Part shown: positions 36,020 to 44,636 of the stretch, piece by piece
Position numbering within the stretch: position 1 is the stretch's first letter
Layout of the letters: each line of letters starts with the position of its first letter
DNA from: JAPLIS01 sp963719415
Lineage (GTDB): Bacteria; Babelota; Babeliae; Babelales; Vermiphilaceae
Direction of reading: 5' to 3'
DNA length: 64,000 bases
Assembly: GCA_963719415.1 (NCBI GenBank)
Contig: OY970383.1
Span: 1,116,001 to 1,180,000, forward strand
The notes under the pieces: generated by a model
The model's input: the letters and a program-made list of their open reading frames with translations, nothing else
Databases searched by the model: none
What the model was told of the DNA's origin: nothing
Made by a program: the position numbers and the translations under genes

Positions 36020-36319
36020 ATGAGATTGGTGCTATTGTGCTTATTAAGTTTAGGCCTGTTTTTTGGCGTTGAAGCTATGGAGCTAGAGGGAAAATGTCGT
36101 GAGAAAAAACATGATAGCGCGGGAAGATATGATAGTTTTGGAGAAACAGCAGTCGGCCAAAGAGGCAATTTAAAAAAATTGCCGGTAGCGCATAATAGCG
36201 CGTTACTCCATGGTCAGGGTCAGAGAAAACCGGAACTAACAAGAAATCAAAAAAAAACTGTACGCTTCCGTAAAAGATTACAAGCAGATAGGAATAAGGC
36301 TGATTGTATTCTATCGTAA
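36020..36319 (+). CDS. Short exported protein 1 of a tandem cluster
   Basis: 99 residues. The leader (MRLVLLCLLSLGLFFGVEAM) is of the same kind as its neighbours, with an A-M-E step after the hydrophobic core. The mature part is very basic and hydrophilic. It contains NQKKTVRFRKRLQ near the C-terminus, which fits the eukaryotic PP1-docking RVxF consensus (K-T-V-R-F); short motifs match by chance often. No domain recognised. ATG 36020 has a GGGG site at about 8 bases. It begins a run of six plus-strand genes of similar size and start sequence. Confidence 0.6.
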   Translation: MRLVLLCLLSLGLFFGVEAMELEGKCREKKHDSAGRYDSFGETAVGQRGNLKKLPVAHNSALLHGQGQRKPELTRNQKKTVRFRKRLQADRNKADCILS

Positions 36320-36354
36320 AAAAATTATAATAGTTTGTTGGCTGGGATAGGTAC

Positions 36355-36735
36355 ATGAGATTATCGTTAATTTGTTTGTTAAATTTAGTTTTGTTTTTTA
36401 GTGCTTATGCTATGGACGACCCCGCAGAAAAAGAGGGGCAACTGACAATAGAAGAATTAATACAAAAAATAGCTGCAGTAAAAGAAGAGTCTGTACGGGT
36501 AAGTGATGCGTTGGTGCAAGAATGGGAGCTTGCAAATCAGTTTTGCCAACAATGGCATCGAGAAGAGCGGCGTTTAAGTTTGTTCGATATGGATCCCGAT
36601 TCACTGCGCTATTCTTTTATGGAACAACAAGTAAAATTGCGTAGGGTTATAAATGATGCAAGGATTCGTGGTTTTGGGTCGCAGGTAGACGGATTGATAA
36701 TGCCAATAATAAGGGTTAAAAAAAACGATAAATAA
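36355..36735 (+). CDS. Short exported protein 2 of a tandem cluster (coiled coil)
   Basis: 126 residues. Leader MRLSLICLLNLVLFFSAYAM, cleavage likely near Y-A-M-D. The mature part contains a helix with heptad spacing (LIQKIAAVKEESVRVSDALV) and a second helical region to the C-terminus. It is a distant relative of the 36770, 37829 and 38296 products by the 'K-x-x-x-E-S' step followed by A-L. ATG follows GGGATAGG. Begins 35 bases after the previous stop, so the two are probably co-transcribed. Function unknown. Confidence 0.62.
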   Translation: MRLSLICLLNLVLFFSAYAMDDPAEKEGQLTIEELIQKIAAVKEESVRVSDALVQEWELANQFCQQWHREERRLSLFDMDPDSLRYSFMEQQVKLRRVINDARIRGFGSQVDGLIMPIIRVKKNDK

Positions 36736-36769
36736 TAAAAAAAATAATTATAATTGATAGAGATTTTGC

Positions 36770-37195
36770 ATGAAATTATTATTATTGGTTTGTTTGTTGA
36801 GTTTAGGGTTTATTTTTTGCGTTAAGGCTATGGACTTTAACAGAGAAAGTAATGAGTGCAATGAGTGCTATGATCAACGAATAAGACAAGCTTTAGAGAA
36901 ACAATTGGTTTTGGAAAGATCAGAATTAAACAAAAAGAATGAAGCTTTGTTGGCAGCTCGAGCAATGACAGAAGAGATAATTCAGCATGAGATAGATTTG
37001 AGACAAAAGAGAAACGCTTTATTAGAACCAGCAAATGGTGAAAAAGCTAGTAGAGCTCGAGGGCAACGAGAAGAGAACCCTGTGTGTGTTCCTGAAAGTA
37101 GAAGAAAATTATTAAAGAGATATTTTGAAGAAGAAGGATTATTGGATAAGATTAATCGAATTATAGCAAATAGGGCTCAATCAGGAAGTGAATAA
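36770..37195 (+). CDS. Short exported protein 3 of a tandem cluster (coiled coil)
   Basis: 141 residues. Leader MKLLLLVCLLSLGFIFCVKAM, then D-F. A mature CxxC (ECNEC) lies near residue 30, and a heptad-rich segment follows (ALEKQLVLERSELNKKNEAL). The upstream sequence agattttgc-ATG repeats the gatttttgc-ATG start of the 36020 gene, which supports origin by tandem duplication. Arginine-rich C-terminal half. No domain recognised. Confidence 0.62.
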   Translation: MKLLLLVCLLSLGFIFCVKAMDFNRESNECNECYDQRIRQALEKQLVLERSELNKKNEALLAARAMTEEIIQHEIDLRQKRNALLEPANGEKASRARGQREENPVCVPESRRKLLKRYFEEEGLLDKINRIIANRAQSGSE

Positions 37196-37319
37196 ATTCT
37201 TTTGATTACACGTTATTTGGTAGGCAGTAAAAATAATTATTGAGAATTCCTAAAGATCGATTGAAAAACAGCAGAGAAAATCATATTTTACACAAAAATT
37301 ATTTTACATGAAAGATATC

Positions 37320-37685
37320 ATGCACTTGAAACTAGCAGCTTTGTTTTTAATTTTTTTATTTTTGACTACCAAGCCTATGGATATAACGAAGGAAAATGTA
37401 TTAATTAAAAAAAACGTAAGATGGGCAGATGGATATGATAGCGAGCCAGAAGAGAATTCTGAACATGAAAGTAAGGCTAGAGAAAGTAGGGTTAGAGAAA
37501 ATAGTGCCTGGGAACTTGCAGAAATAAGAGCGGCGAAAGCGGCGACAATGGCAATAAGACACAAGAGGAGGATGGCAAGGTTAGGTAAGTCTAGAAGGGG
37601 TGCAATAATAAGGGTGCCGCAGCGTAATAATTCGAATGAAGACGCGCAAGGGACTCTGTGCGAGGGATACTGTCCTATTTCTTAA
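37320..37685 (+). CDS. Short exported protein 4 of a tandem cluster (basic, RVxF-like motif)
   Basis: I start at ATG 37320 by analogy with the 37829 gene, because the flanks align (atgaaagat-x-t-x-ATG); the frame opens 12 bases earlier. Leader MHLKLAALFLIFLFLTTKPM, then D-I-T. After the signal peptide comes KKNVRWADGYDSEPEEN, which fits the eukaryotic PP1-docking consensus [RK]x[VI]x[FW] with an acidic tail, followed by an arginine/alanine-rich helix (EIRAAKAATMAIRHKRRMAR). 121 residues. Short linear motifs are easy to match by chance, so this is a lead only. Confidence 0.6.
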   Translation: MHLKLAALFLIFLFLTTKPMDITKENVLIKKNVRWADGYDSEPEENSEHESKARESRVRENSAWELAEIRAAKAATMAIRHKRRMARLGKSRRGAIIRVPQRNNSNEDAQGTLCEGYCPIS

Positions 37686-37828
37686 GTATTAGACATTTAA
37701 GATAGGGTAAAAAATACTTGTAATGCAGCAATAGAAAATTGTATTCTTTTGTAAGAGATATTTCTGTTTTATGTGAGCTATTTTTGTGAGATAGTAGAAA
37801 ATGGTACTATTTTATATGAAAGATTTTC

Positions 37829-38257
37829 ATGAGATTGAAACGAGTAGCTTTATCGGTCTGTTTTTTGTTTTTTGATATCCAATCTATGGATAGCTTTGTA
37901 GATAACAGTGCAAAAAAAAAAGAATTAAATAATCAAAAAGTAATAGCTTATCAGCGAGCATTAGAAGAAGAAATAATTAAAATAACAGAAGAATCGGCGG
38001 CAATAAACGTCCAATTGTATCGAACAAAAGATCATAATCGATTTCTTTTGCGACAACAATCGCTGGAAGAAGAGCTATTGCAAGAAGTAAAGTTAGAATC
38101 GGTTGAAGCGGGTTTAAAGAGGATGATCATAGCTCTTGCTTCTGATTACGACGATCAATCATTTGTTGAACTTATTTTTATGAAAGAGATAGATCTATTG
38201 TTAAATGGTACCGAGGATATTGCAAAATGGCTCGGTCTAAATGAATATAAACAATAA
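37829..38257 (+). CDS. Short exported protein 5 of a tandem cluster (coiled coil)
   Basis: 142 residues. Leader MRLKRVALSVCFLFFDIQSM, then D-S-F. Two helical stretches (ALEEEIIKITEESAAINVQL; LLRQQSLEEELLQEVKLESV) with heptad spacing suggest a coiled coil. It shares the 'ALE-x-E-x-x-K-x-x-x-E-S' step with the 38296 product. The 5' flank resembles that of the 37320 gene. No domain recognised. Confidence 0.62.
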   Translation: MRLKRVALSVCFLFFDIQSMDSFVDNSAKKKELNNQKVIAYQRALEEEIIKITEESAAINVQLYRTKDHNRFLLRQQSLEEELLQEVKLESVEAGLKRMIIALASDYDDQSFVELIFMKEIDLLLNGTEDIAKWLGLNEYKQ

Positions 38258-38295
38258 TAAATTAAAGAAATAATTATAAGTTTTTGGGGGCTTAT

Positions 38296-38751
38296 ATGAA
38301 ATTATTGTTAATTAATAATGTATTAAAAATTGGTTTATTAAGTTTAGGATCTATTTTTTATATGAATGCGAGCGAGCAACAGGCAGTATCTGAAGAGCAG
38401 TTGGCTTGTCTTCATGCATTAGAACAAGAGTTGGTTAAGGTAAAAGCGGAATCAGGTAGCAAAAGTAGAGCTTTACTTCGAGAAAAAGATAAATTACAGG
38501 AAATGGAGCGGGGTATAGAAGGGTTAAGAAAAGAATCTGCTCGTTGGGATAAATTAAAATATCATATTAGAAAAGAGAATGAAGAGGCGAGTGAATATCA
38601 AAAGAGATTGGCAGGAAAGCTTATGGAACAATATAGAGCAGATAAGAAAGATGAACCGTCTCTCGATCGAGTTGCTGATAATAAAGTAATAATTGAAGCG
38701 CTTTTAATAAATATGGGTATGGCTGTCCTGGATAATTGTGTTATTTTATGA
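38296..38751 (+). CDS. Short exported protein 6 of a tandem cluster (coiled coil)
   Basis: I start at ATG 38296 after GGGGG; a TTG opens the frame 12 bases earlier. 151 residues, leader MKLLLINNVLKIGLLSLGSI. The mature part is one long charged helix (ALEQELVKVKAESGSKSRAL, then KDKLQEMERGIEGLRKESAR) likely to form a coiled coil. It closes the cluster; a MITE-like element at 38790 and a terminator at 38908 follow. Function unknown. Confidence 0.62.
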   Translation: MKLLLINNVLKIGLLSLGSIFYMNASEQQAVSEEQLACLHALEQELVKVKAESGSKSRALLREKDKLQEMERGIEGLRKESARWDKLKYHIRKENEEASEYQKRLAGKLMEQYRADKKDEPSLDRVADNKVIIEALLINMGMAVLDNCVIL

Positions 38752-38789
38752 AGATTTGAGTAGTATAACGTTTGCTCTATATACATGTA

Positions 38790-38897
38790 ATACCAGTTTC
38801 ACTAAATAGTAATGAAAAAGTAAAGCATGATATCACCCCCAGCGGGGGTGATATCGAAGACATTATATCCGCTGCGGCGATCAACTGAAATTGGTAT
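38790..38897. mobile_element. MITE-like inverted-repeat element, copy 1
   Basis: About 108 bases with 12-bp terminal inverted repeats ataccagtttca (38790-38801) and tgaaattggtat (38886-38897; one mismatch). Inside lies a hairpin with a 12-bp stem, gatatcaccccc...gggggtgatatc, around an agc loop. The same elements (ends, then the ccccc/ggggg hairpin, then a gatcaactgaaa-like block) occur at 56642-56740. No coding frame; non-autonomous. Confidence 0.8.
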
Positions 38898-38907
38898 ACG
38901 TTTTGTG

Positions 38908-38945
38908 AGCACCTGTATTTTTGTATATACAGGTGCTTTTTTTTG
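38908..38945 (+). terminator. Rho-independent terminator after the short exported cluster
   Basis: Stem agcacctgta (38908-38917) with tacaggtgct (38928-38937), 10-base loop, then a T run. It serves the plus strand, closing the 36020-38751 cluster, and lies just after the MITE-like element. On the minus strand, where topA ends, the stem has no U run. Confidence 0.72.
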
Positions 38946-38952
38946 CGAGTCG

Positions 38953-41283
38953 TTATTCTTTTACTTCTTTATAGCCACATTCTTTATCAAAACAAAGAAG
39001 AGTTACGGTGCCATCTTTAGCTGTTTTTTTGATTAAGAAAGGCATCTTTTTGCATTGAGGGCATTCAGTTTCTTCAATCTCATCAAAAACTGAAAACTTA
39101 CATTTTGGATAATTGCTGCATCCCCAAAATTTTCCACCACGCCAAGACCGACGTACAACCTCACCTTTTTTGCCAAGTTCGCCATTTTTGCATAGAGGAC
39201 AAGCAAATGATGCAACTTCACGATGAATATAATCGCACGTTGGATAGCCAGAACAGGCGATAAATTCCCCAAATCGGCCGCGTACCTTACGAAGTGGATT
39301 GCCGCATTTTGGACACGTTTCATCAAGTACAGCCGGTTTTTCTGCAGCAACAAGTTCTAAGTTTCCACTTTCATCACGCTTGAAATTTGAAGTAAATGTA
39401 CATTCTGGGTATCGGGAACAACCGATAAATTCTCCCGCTTTGCCGAAACGAATAATCAGCTTACCTTCATGTTCTTTGCCGCATTCAGGACATACCATAT
39501 CGGTGGTTAAAGCTTCTTTTTTAAAACTTTTTGCCGTTCCTGAGAATGTTTCCAGGTCTTTTTGAAACGTCGTATAAAATTCTTTAAGAAGTTTGTCTCG
39601 CTCCAAATCGCCGCTGGCGATTTTATCTAAATCTTCTTCCATCAGGGCGGTAAATTTGGTATCCATAATAGTTGCTAAATTGTGCACTAATAGATCAGTT
39701 ACCGTCATACCTAGTTCCGTAGGAATAAATCTTTTTTTGGCGTCTAGCTGAGTGTAAGCGCGAGCGCAAATGGTATTTAAGATAGTTGCATAGGTACTTG
39801 GACGACCAATTCCTTCTTTTTCCATCTCTTTGACCAGAGAGGCTTCCGTGTAACGAGCTGGAGGTTGGGTGAAATGTTGTTTTGGAACCAGCGTTTTTAA
39901 AGAAACTTCTTTTTTTTCTTCGAGACCGAATGGCAATTTTGTAGTAGTTGCATTTTTATCATCATCATCGCTGCCTACTCCGTAGACTTTGAGAAAACCG
40001 TCAAAAATAAGGGTTGAACCGGTTACTTTGAAAGTGAAGGTACCACCTTTGATAACGACTTGCTGTTGGGAATATTGAGCAGGTTCCATTTGGCAGGAAA
40101 CAAATCGTTGCCAGATGAGTTGATATAATTTTGCTTGATCAGCGGGAAGATATTTTTTTGCTTGTTCGGGGGTTATATTGACATTAATAGGTCGTATTGC
40201 TTCATGAGCTTCTTGCGCCCCCTTACTTTTATTTTTCTTTTCAAATAATGATGCTTTTTTGGGTAAATATTCAGGGCTAAAATGTTCTTTAATATAGGTT
40301 CGGGCTTGAGTGATTGCTGTATCAGAAAGACGTAATGAATCAGTACGCATATAGGTAATAAGAGCGACTGGGGTATTAGGATCTTCAAGAGGGACCCCTT
40401 CATAGAGTCTTTGAGCAACCATCATTGTTTTTTTTACGGCGAACCCTATCCGATTATAAGCAGCTTGTTGAAGCGTGCTCGTCATAAAAGGGGGTTCTGG
40501 ATTTCGAACTCTTTTTTTGTTGGTGATTGAATCTATGACAAAAGATTCTTTTAAGATAGCATTTTGGGTGCTTTTTGCTTTTTTTTCATTGTTAATATCA
40601 ATTTTTTCTTTGCCAATATGGGTAAGAAGGGCAATAAAAGGGTCACCGGTCCGTTGGCCTGGTTGTTGAAATGTTCCTTCAATAGACCAGTATTCTTCAG
40701 CCTTAAAGCTACGGATAGCTTTTTCACGATCACAAATAAGACGTAAAGAAACTGATTGTACTCTGCCAGCAGAAAGACCAGGAGCTAATTTTTTCCATAA
40801 AATGGGAGAGACTTCATAACCAACCCATCTATCAAGGACGCGACGTGCTTGTTGAGCGGCAACTTTATTATTGTCAATAGAGCCAGGATGCTTTATGGCG
40901 TTTGATAAAGCCTCTTTTGTTATCTCATTAAAGAGGATTCGGTAGATAGGCTTTTCTTTTTTTATTACTTTTTTAATCTCTTGAGCAATAAGCCAAGATA
41001 TAATCTCACCTTCTCTGTCATGATCGGTACCAAGATAAATAGCATCAACTTTTTGAGCAGCTTTACAGATATCGGCAATTACTTTTTCTTTATCTTTAAT
41101 GGGTACATATTCTATCGCCACTTCGTCATGATTATTGGGCTCTAGGTTGATGGAGACCCCAATTTTCTTTGTTGGTAGGTCTTTTACGTGACCCATTGTG
41201 GACATGATAACAAAATCATTTCCCAAAAACTTCTGAATAGTTTTTATTTTTGCTGGAGACTCTACAATTAATAAATGTTTCAC
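38953..41283 (-). CDS. topA: DNA topoisomerase I
   Basis: Relaxes negative supercoils; type IA enzyme, 776 residues. The TOPRIM part has LLIVESPAKIKTIQKFLG at the N-terminus and the metal-site block DHDREGEIISW. The active-site tyrosine lies in ITYMRTDS (near residue 315), and the gate domain includes GIGRPSTYATI. The C-terminus holds four zinc-finger units: CPECGKEHEG...CSRYPEC, CPKCGNPL...CSGYPTC, CPLCKNGE...CSNYPKC and CPQCKKMP...CFDKEC, of which the last is divergent. The start at 41283 gives MKHLLIVES, normal for the family. It converges with the short exported cluster. Confidence 0.95.
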   Translation of the reverse strand: MKHLLIVESPAKIKTIQKFLGNDFVIMSTMGHVKDLPTKKIGVSINLEPNNHDEVAIEYVPIKDKEKVIADICKAAQKVDAIYLGTDHDREGEIISWLIAQEIKKVIKKEKPIYRILFNEITKEALSNAIKHPGSIDNNKVAAQQARRVLDRWVGYEVSPILWKKLAPGLSAGRVQSVSLRLICDREKAIRSFKAEEYWSIEGTFQQPGQRTGDPFIALLTHIGKEKIDINNEKKAKSTQNAILKESFVIDSITNKKRVRNPEPPFMTSTLQQAAYNRIGFAVKKTMMVAQRLYEGVPLEDPNTPVALITYMRTDSLRLSDTAITQARTYIKEHFSPEYLPKKASLFEKKNKSKGAQEAHEAIRPINVNITPEQAKKYLPADQAKLYQLIWQRFVSCQMEPAQYSQQQVVIKGGTFTFKVTGSTLIFDGFLKVYGVGSDDDDKNATTTKLPFGLEEKKEVSLKTLVPKQHFTQPPARYTEASLVKEMEKEGIGRPSTYATILNTICARAYTQLDAKKRFIPTELGMTVTDLLVHNLATIMDTKFTALMEEDLDKIASGDLERDKLLKEFYTTFQKDLETFSGTAKSFKKEALTTDMVCPECGKEHEGKLIIRFGKAGEFIGCSRYPECTFTSNFKRDESGNLELVAAEKPAVLDETCPKCGNPLRKVRGRFGEFIACSGYPTCDYIHREVASFACPLCKNGELGKKGEVVRRSWRGGKFWGCSNYPKCKFSVFDEIEETECPQCKKMPFLIKKTAKDGTVTLLCFDKECGYKEVKE

Positions 41284-41815
41284 GTTTATCCTATGATGCT
41301 TTAAAATTATCTATTTAGTTGTATCATGTTTATTATATCTTTCAAATTATAGTTCTTTTTTTATAGTTCTTTTTGTTGTAGGCGCAGAATGTCATAGTGA
41401 AAGTGATAGTGTGTGTAAAATATAAGAATTAATTTTTCTGCTATCTTTAACTTATAATAATCAATATATTTTCAAAAAGTCAAATATTTTGTTCTAATAG
41501 GGTCTCTTTTATCAAAAAATGAATATCTAATTAATACTCTATCTAGGCGATAGGGATCAGTCACCCTTAAGGGGTATTGTGGGGGCACGATGTGTCAGCG
41601 GCCCATCCGCTAAATTGGCGTTGCGCAGCTAATTCTTTACGAATAAGGGGGCTTGCAACTTATTTATGGGGTAAAAAAAACTATATTTTAATATTAGTTG
41701 CCAGATTGATTTTTTAGATCTTTTTTTCGTGAAATTAGTATTATTCGCTAAAGCTATTGGCTATTATTGTATTTCGTGGTAACATAAAAGGATTATTTTA
41801 GTTTTATGATTTGGT
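41284..41815. other. Non-coding stretch between topA and typA
   Basis: About 530 bases between divergent genes. 41550-41660 is locally richer in G+C (gtcacccttaaggggtatt, agcggcccatccgctaaatt) and contains short inverted runs, but I can fold no tRNA, tmRNA, SRP RNA or RNase P core. It may be an uncharacterised RNA or the remains of a hairpin element. Promoters for both genes should lie in the AT-rich ends. Confidence 0.35.
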
Positions 41816-43642
41816 ATGGAGAAACAAAATTCAATGAATACGACAAAGCGTGATTTTATTCGTAATATAGCAATTATTGCCCACGTTGATCATGGTAAAA
41901 CAACTATGGTTGACAAATTATTGACTCAGTCGGGCACTATTGTAGGTGATTTAACTGAACGTGCTATGGATTCTAATCAATTAGAAAAAGAGCGCGGTAT
42001 TACTATTTTGGCTAAAAATACAGGGGTTACCTATGGAGATTACAAGATTAATATTGTAGATACTCCGGGTCACGCTGATTTTGGTGGAGAAGTAGAACGT
42101 ACCTTGCAGATGGTAGAAGGCTTCTTGCTTCTTGTTGATGCTGCAGAAGGCGTATTGCCAGGAACTCGATTTGTGTTGCGTAAGGCGTTAGAGCTTAAAT
42201 TAAGACCTATCGTTGTTATCAATAAAATAGATAGAAAAGATGCTGATATCGATGCAACAGAATCATCTATTCATGATCTATTTTTAGATCTTGCTGCTGA
42301 TACTGATCAGCTTGATTTCCCGATTCTATATGCTTCATCAAGAAATGGCTTTGCCTCATTTGATAAAACAAAAATGGATGGTGATCTAAAACCACTTTTT
42401 GATGCTATCATTTCATCTATTCCAGCGCCAGTTTCTCATGCGGATTCATTACAGTTTTTAATTACTAGTTTTGATCATTCAGATTTCTTAGGAATCATTG
42501 CTATCGGTAGAGTGTTTAGTGGATCAATTTCTGTTGGACAATCTGTTGTTTGTTGTAAAGATGATTTTGTTGGAAAACCATTTAAAGTTACCAAAATATT
42601 CACTTTCGTTGGTCTTAATCGTATAGAGACTAATGTTGCTGAGTTTGGGGACATTATTGCAATGACTGGTTTTGTTGAATCAGTAACTATTGGCGCAACG
42701 GTTTGTGCTGCTGATAAGCCATTACCGCATGCGTATGTTACCGTTGACGAACCAACAATGACTATGTTTTTGTCGGTAAATGATTCTCCTTTTAATGGCA
42801 AAGAAGGTACTCTTTTAACTTCTCGTCAGATTAAAGATAGATTGGATAAAGAATTAAGAACAAACGTAGCCCTTAAAGTTGAATCGACAGGTTCTCCAGA
42901 TTCATTTAAGGTTTCAGGTCGAGGTCAACTTCACCTTGGTGTACTTATTGAAAATATGCGTCGCGAAGGATTTGAATTACAAGTTTCAGCACCACAGGTT
43001 ATTTATAAAACCATTGATGGCAAGCAATATGAACCGATTGAAGACCTTGTTATTGATATTCCACAAGAATATCAGGGTGCTATTATGGAATATCTTGGTA
43101 TCAGAAAAGCTGAAATGAAAAACTTAACCAGTTATGATGATGGTCGAGTTCGTATGGAATATGAAGTACCATCTCGAGCTTTACTCGGCTTTAGAGGTCA
43201 ATTCATGACCGATACTCGTGGTACAGGTATTGCGACTTTTAGTCTCAGCGGCTATCAGCCATACAAGGGAGCGATTCCTCAACGAACTAAAGGAGCGATT
43301 GTTTCTATGGAAACAGGCTCTACAACAGGATTTGCTCTGGATTCATTGCAAGCTCGTGGCACCCTATTTGTATCTCCTGGTGAATCAGTATATGAAGGTA
43401 TGATTATTGGTGAAAGTAGCCGTGATCATGATATGGATGTTAATCCATGTAAAGGTAAAAAATTAACTAATATGCGTGCTTCTGGTTCAGATGATGCTAT
43501 TAAATTAATGCCTCCATATGTTATGAAACTTGAAGAGTGTCTTGAATGGATTCGTCCTGATGAATTAATTGAAGTAACACCAAAAAATATTCGGTTACGT
43601 AAAAAGGGCTTAAAGCCGCATCTGCGTAAAAAACAAGACTAA
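41816..43642 (+). CDS. typA: Ribosome-binding GTPase TypA/BipA
   Basis: A translational GTPase of the EF-G family, 608 residues, which aids ribosome assembly and growth under stress. G1 is IIAHVDHGKTTMVDKLL, G2 region RGITILAKNTGV, G3 DTPGHADFGGEV, G4 INKIDRKDA. The later part holds the BipA-specific C-terminal domain with GFRGQFMTDTRGTG, GALVSMETG-like GAIVSMETGST, and the ENDSCPCKGKKLTNMRASGS-type block DVNPCKGKKLTNMRASGSD. ATG 41816 precedes GGAG; ATG 41834 (MNTTKRDFIRN) is the alternative and lies closer to most relatives. Alone in its operon. Confidence 0.95.
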   Translation: MEKQNSMNTTKRDFIRNIAIIAHVDHGKTTMVDKLLTQSGTIVGDLTERAMDSNQLEKERGITILAKNTGVTYGDYKINIVDTPGHADFGGEVERTLQMVEGFLLLVDAAEGVLPGTRFVLRKALELKLRPIVVINKIDRKDADIDATESSIHDLFLDLAADTDQLDFPILYASSRNGFASFDKTKMDGDLKPLFDAIISSIPAPVSHADSLQFLITSFDHSDFLGIIAIGRVFSGSISVGQSVVCCKDDFVGKPFKVTKIFTFVGLNRIETNVAEFGDIIAMTGFVESVTIGATVCAADKPLPHAYVTVDEPTMTMFLSVNDSPFNGKEGTLLTSRQIKDRLDKELRTNVALKVESTGSPDSFKVSGRGQLHLGVLIENMRREGFELQVSAPQVIYKTIDGKQYEPIEDLVIDIPQEYQGAIMEYLGIRKAEMKNLTSYDDGRVRMEYEVPSRALLGFRGQFMTDTRGTGIATFSLSGYQPYKGAIPQRTKGAIVSMETGSTTGFALDSLQARGTLFVSPGESVYEGMIIGESSRDHDMDVNPCKGKKLTNMRASGSDDAIKLMPPYVMKLEECLEWIRPDELIEVTPKNIRLRKKGLKPHLRKKQD

Positions 43643-43659
43643 GTATTTAAGAATTTATC

Positions 43660-43689
43660 ATGTATGGTACCCCGGAGGGTACCATACAT
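43660..43689. repeat. Perfect 13-bp inverted repeat after typA
   Basis: Arms atgtatggtaccc (43660-43672) and gggtaccatacat (43677-43689) around cgga. No T run follows on either strand, so it is a stable hairpin without the usual terminator tail. It may be a transcript-end stabiliser, or a hairpin-type repeat similar in style to those at 38,840 and 59,503. Confidence 0.7.
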
Positions 43690-43812
43690 CAAGTAGATTA
43701 CCGGATAATATTAGTTTTGCTAAAAAGATATATACTATCACATGAAATTTGGTATAAGTAGATATAAAAAGTTAGTAAAATATATATATAAAATAGTATA
43801 GAGGAGATAAGT

Positions 43813-44556
43813 ATGGGTATATTGGTGTCTTGGAAAAATTCACTCAATTTATTAAAGCCTAATAATGCGTATCTCCTTTTTTTAGTCAGCCTTAAAGCAG
43901 CTTTCGATGGCTTGTGTTTGCTTTTCCCCCTTATTATTATTATCGGTTGGTTTATTGTCATAATACTCGTATTTTTTGTTAAAGGATTTATTTTTTTTGA
44001 CTATGATCACTACTCGTTACTATTTTTACTTTTAATATCTTTAGCAGTTCACCCATCAGTTACCAGAAAAACGATTAATTCTTTTTTTTCTTTTAATAGC
44101 ATTAAACTATATTGTGCAGCGATGATAATGTATATGCTTTTTCCAGTATCTATTTTATGTTTAAGGTCGTTTATGGTGCCCGCATTGTTGCTGAAAGACT
44201 CTGTTGCAAGAGATTTTATGCAACAATCACTGATAGCTTTTTTTTTACTTGTCCTTTTTGCATTTTCCTTTTTAGACGCTGATGGCAACTTTTGGAGCCG
44301 CACAGCTTTAGCATTAAAACGCACAGCAAAAGTTATTTTTTATAATGCTCCTGTTTGGATTATATTGTTTATTTTTGCGTATTTTATTAAATTTGGCATA
44401 CTTCTATTGCGATACTTTTTATTAAATTTTGTGTCACAACTTGTTGGTTCGTTATTCGGTATTGGTATGTATATGGTAAGCATTTCTGTTTTGGTTGCTA
44501 TAATTAACACTATCTATATTAAACGAGCGTATAATGAAAAAGAGCTTTATATATAA
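43813..44556 (+). CDS. Tandem membrane paralog 1
   Basis: 247 residues with five to six membrane segments. N-terminus MGILVSWKNSLNLLKPNNAYLLF is shared with the next gene almost unchanged, as is the DNA upstream (tatagaggagataagt-ATG). Family blocks: LVSWKNSLNLL, SLKAAFDGL, AVHPSVTRKT, FSFLDADGNFW...LALKRTAKV, WIILFIFAYFIKFG, YIKRAYNEKELYI. I recognise no known family. A conserved D-A-D-G step before a basic loop (LKRTAK) is the best functional hint; it could be a transport- or insertion-related membrane protein. Confidence 0.65.
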   Translation: MGILVSWKNSLNLLKPNNAYLLFLVSLKAAFDGLCLLFPLIIIIGWFIVIILVFFVKGFIFFDYDHYSLLFLLLISLAVHPSVTRKTINSFFSFNSIKLYCAAMIMYMLFPVSILCLRSFMVPALLLKDSVARDFMQQSLIAFFLLVLFAFSFLDADGNFWSRTALALKRTAKVIFYNAPVWIILFIFAYFIKFGILLLRYFLLNFVSQLVGSLFGIGMYMVSISVLVAIINTIYIKRAYNEKELYI

Positions 44557-44636
44557 AATAGGTATATAAGTTCTTGATGGAGTAGATATAAAAAGTTAGT
44601 AAAATATATATATAAAATAGTATAGAGGAGATAAGT

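Noticed and set aside
41540..41670. tRNA or tmRNA gene
   Set aside because: No T-loop pattern (GTTCRANYC) and no cloverleaf can be built.
43660..43689. Standard Rho-independent terminator for typA
   Set aside because: The stem is strong but no T run follows on either strand, so I list it as an inverted repeat only.
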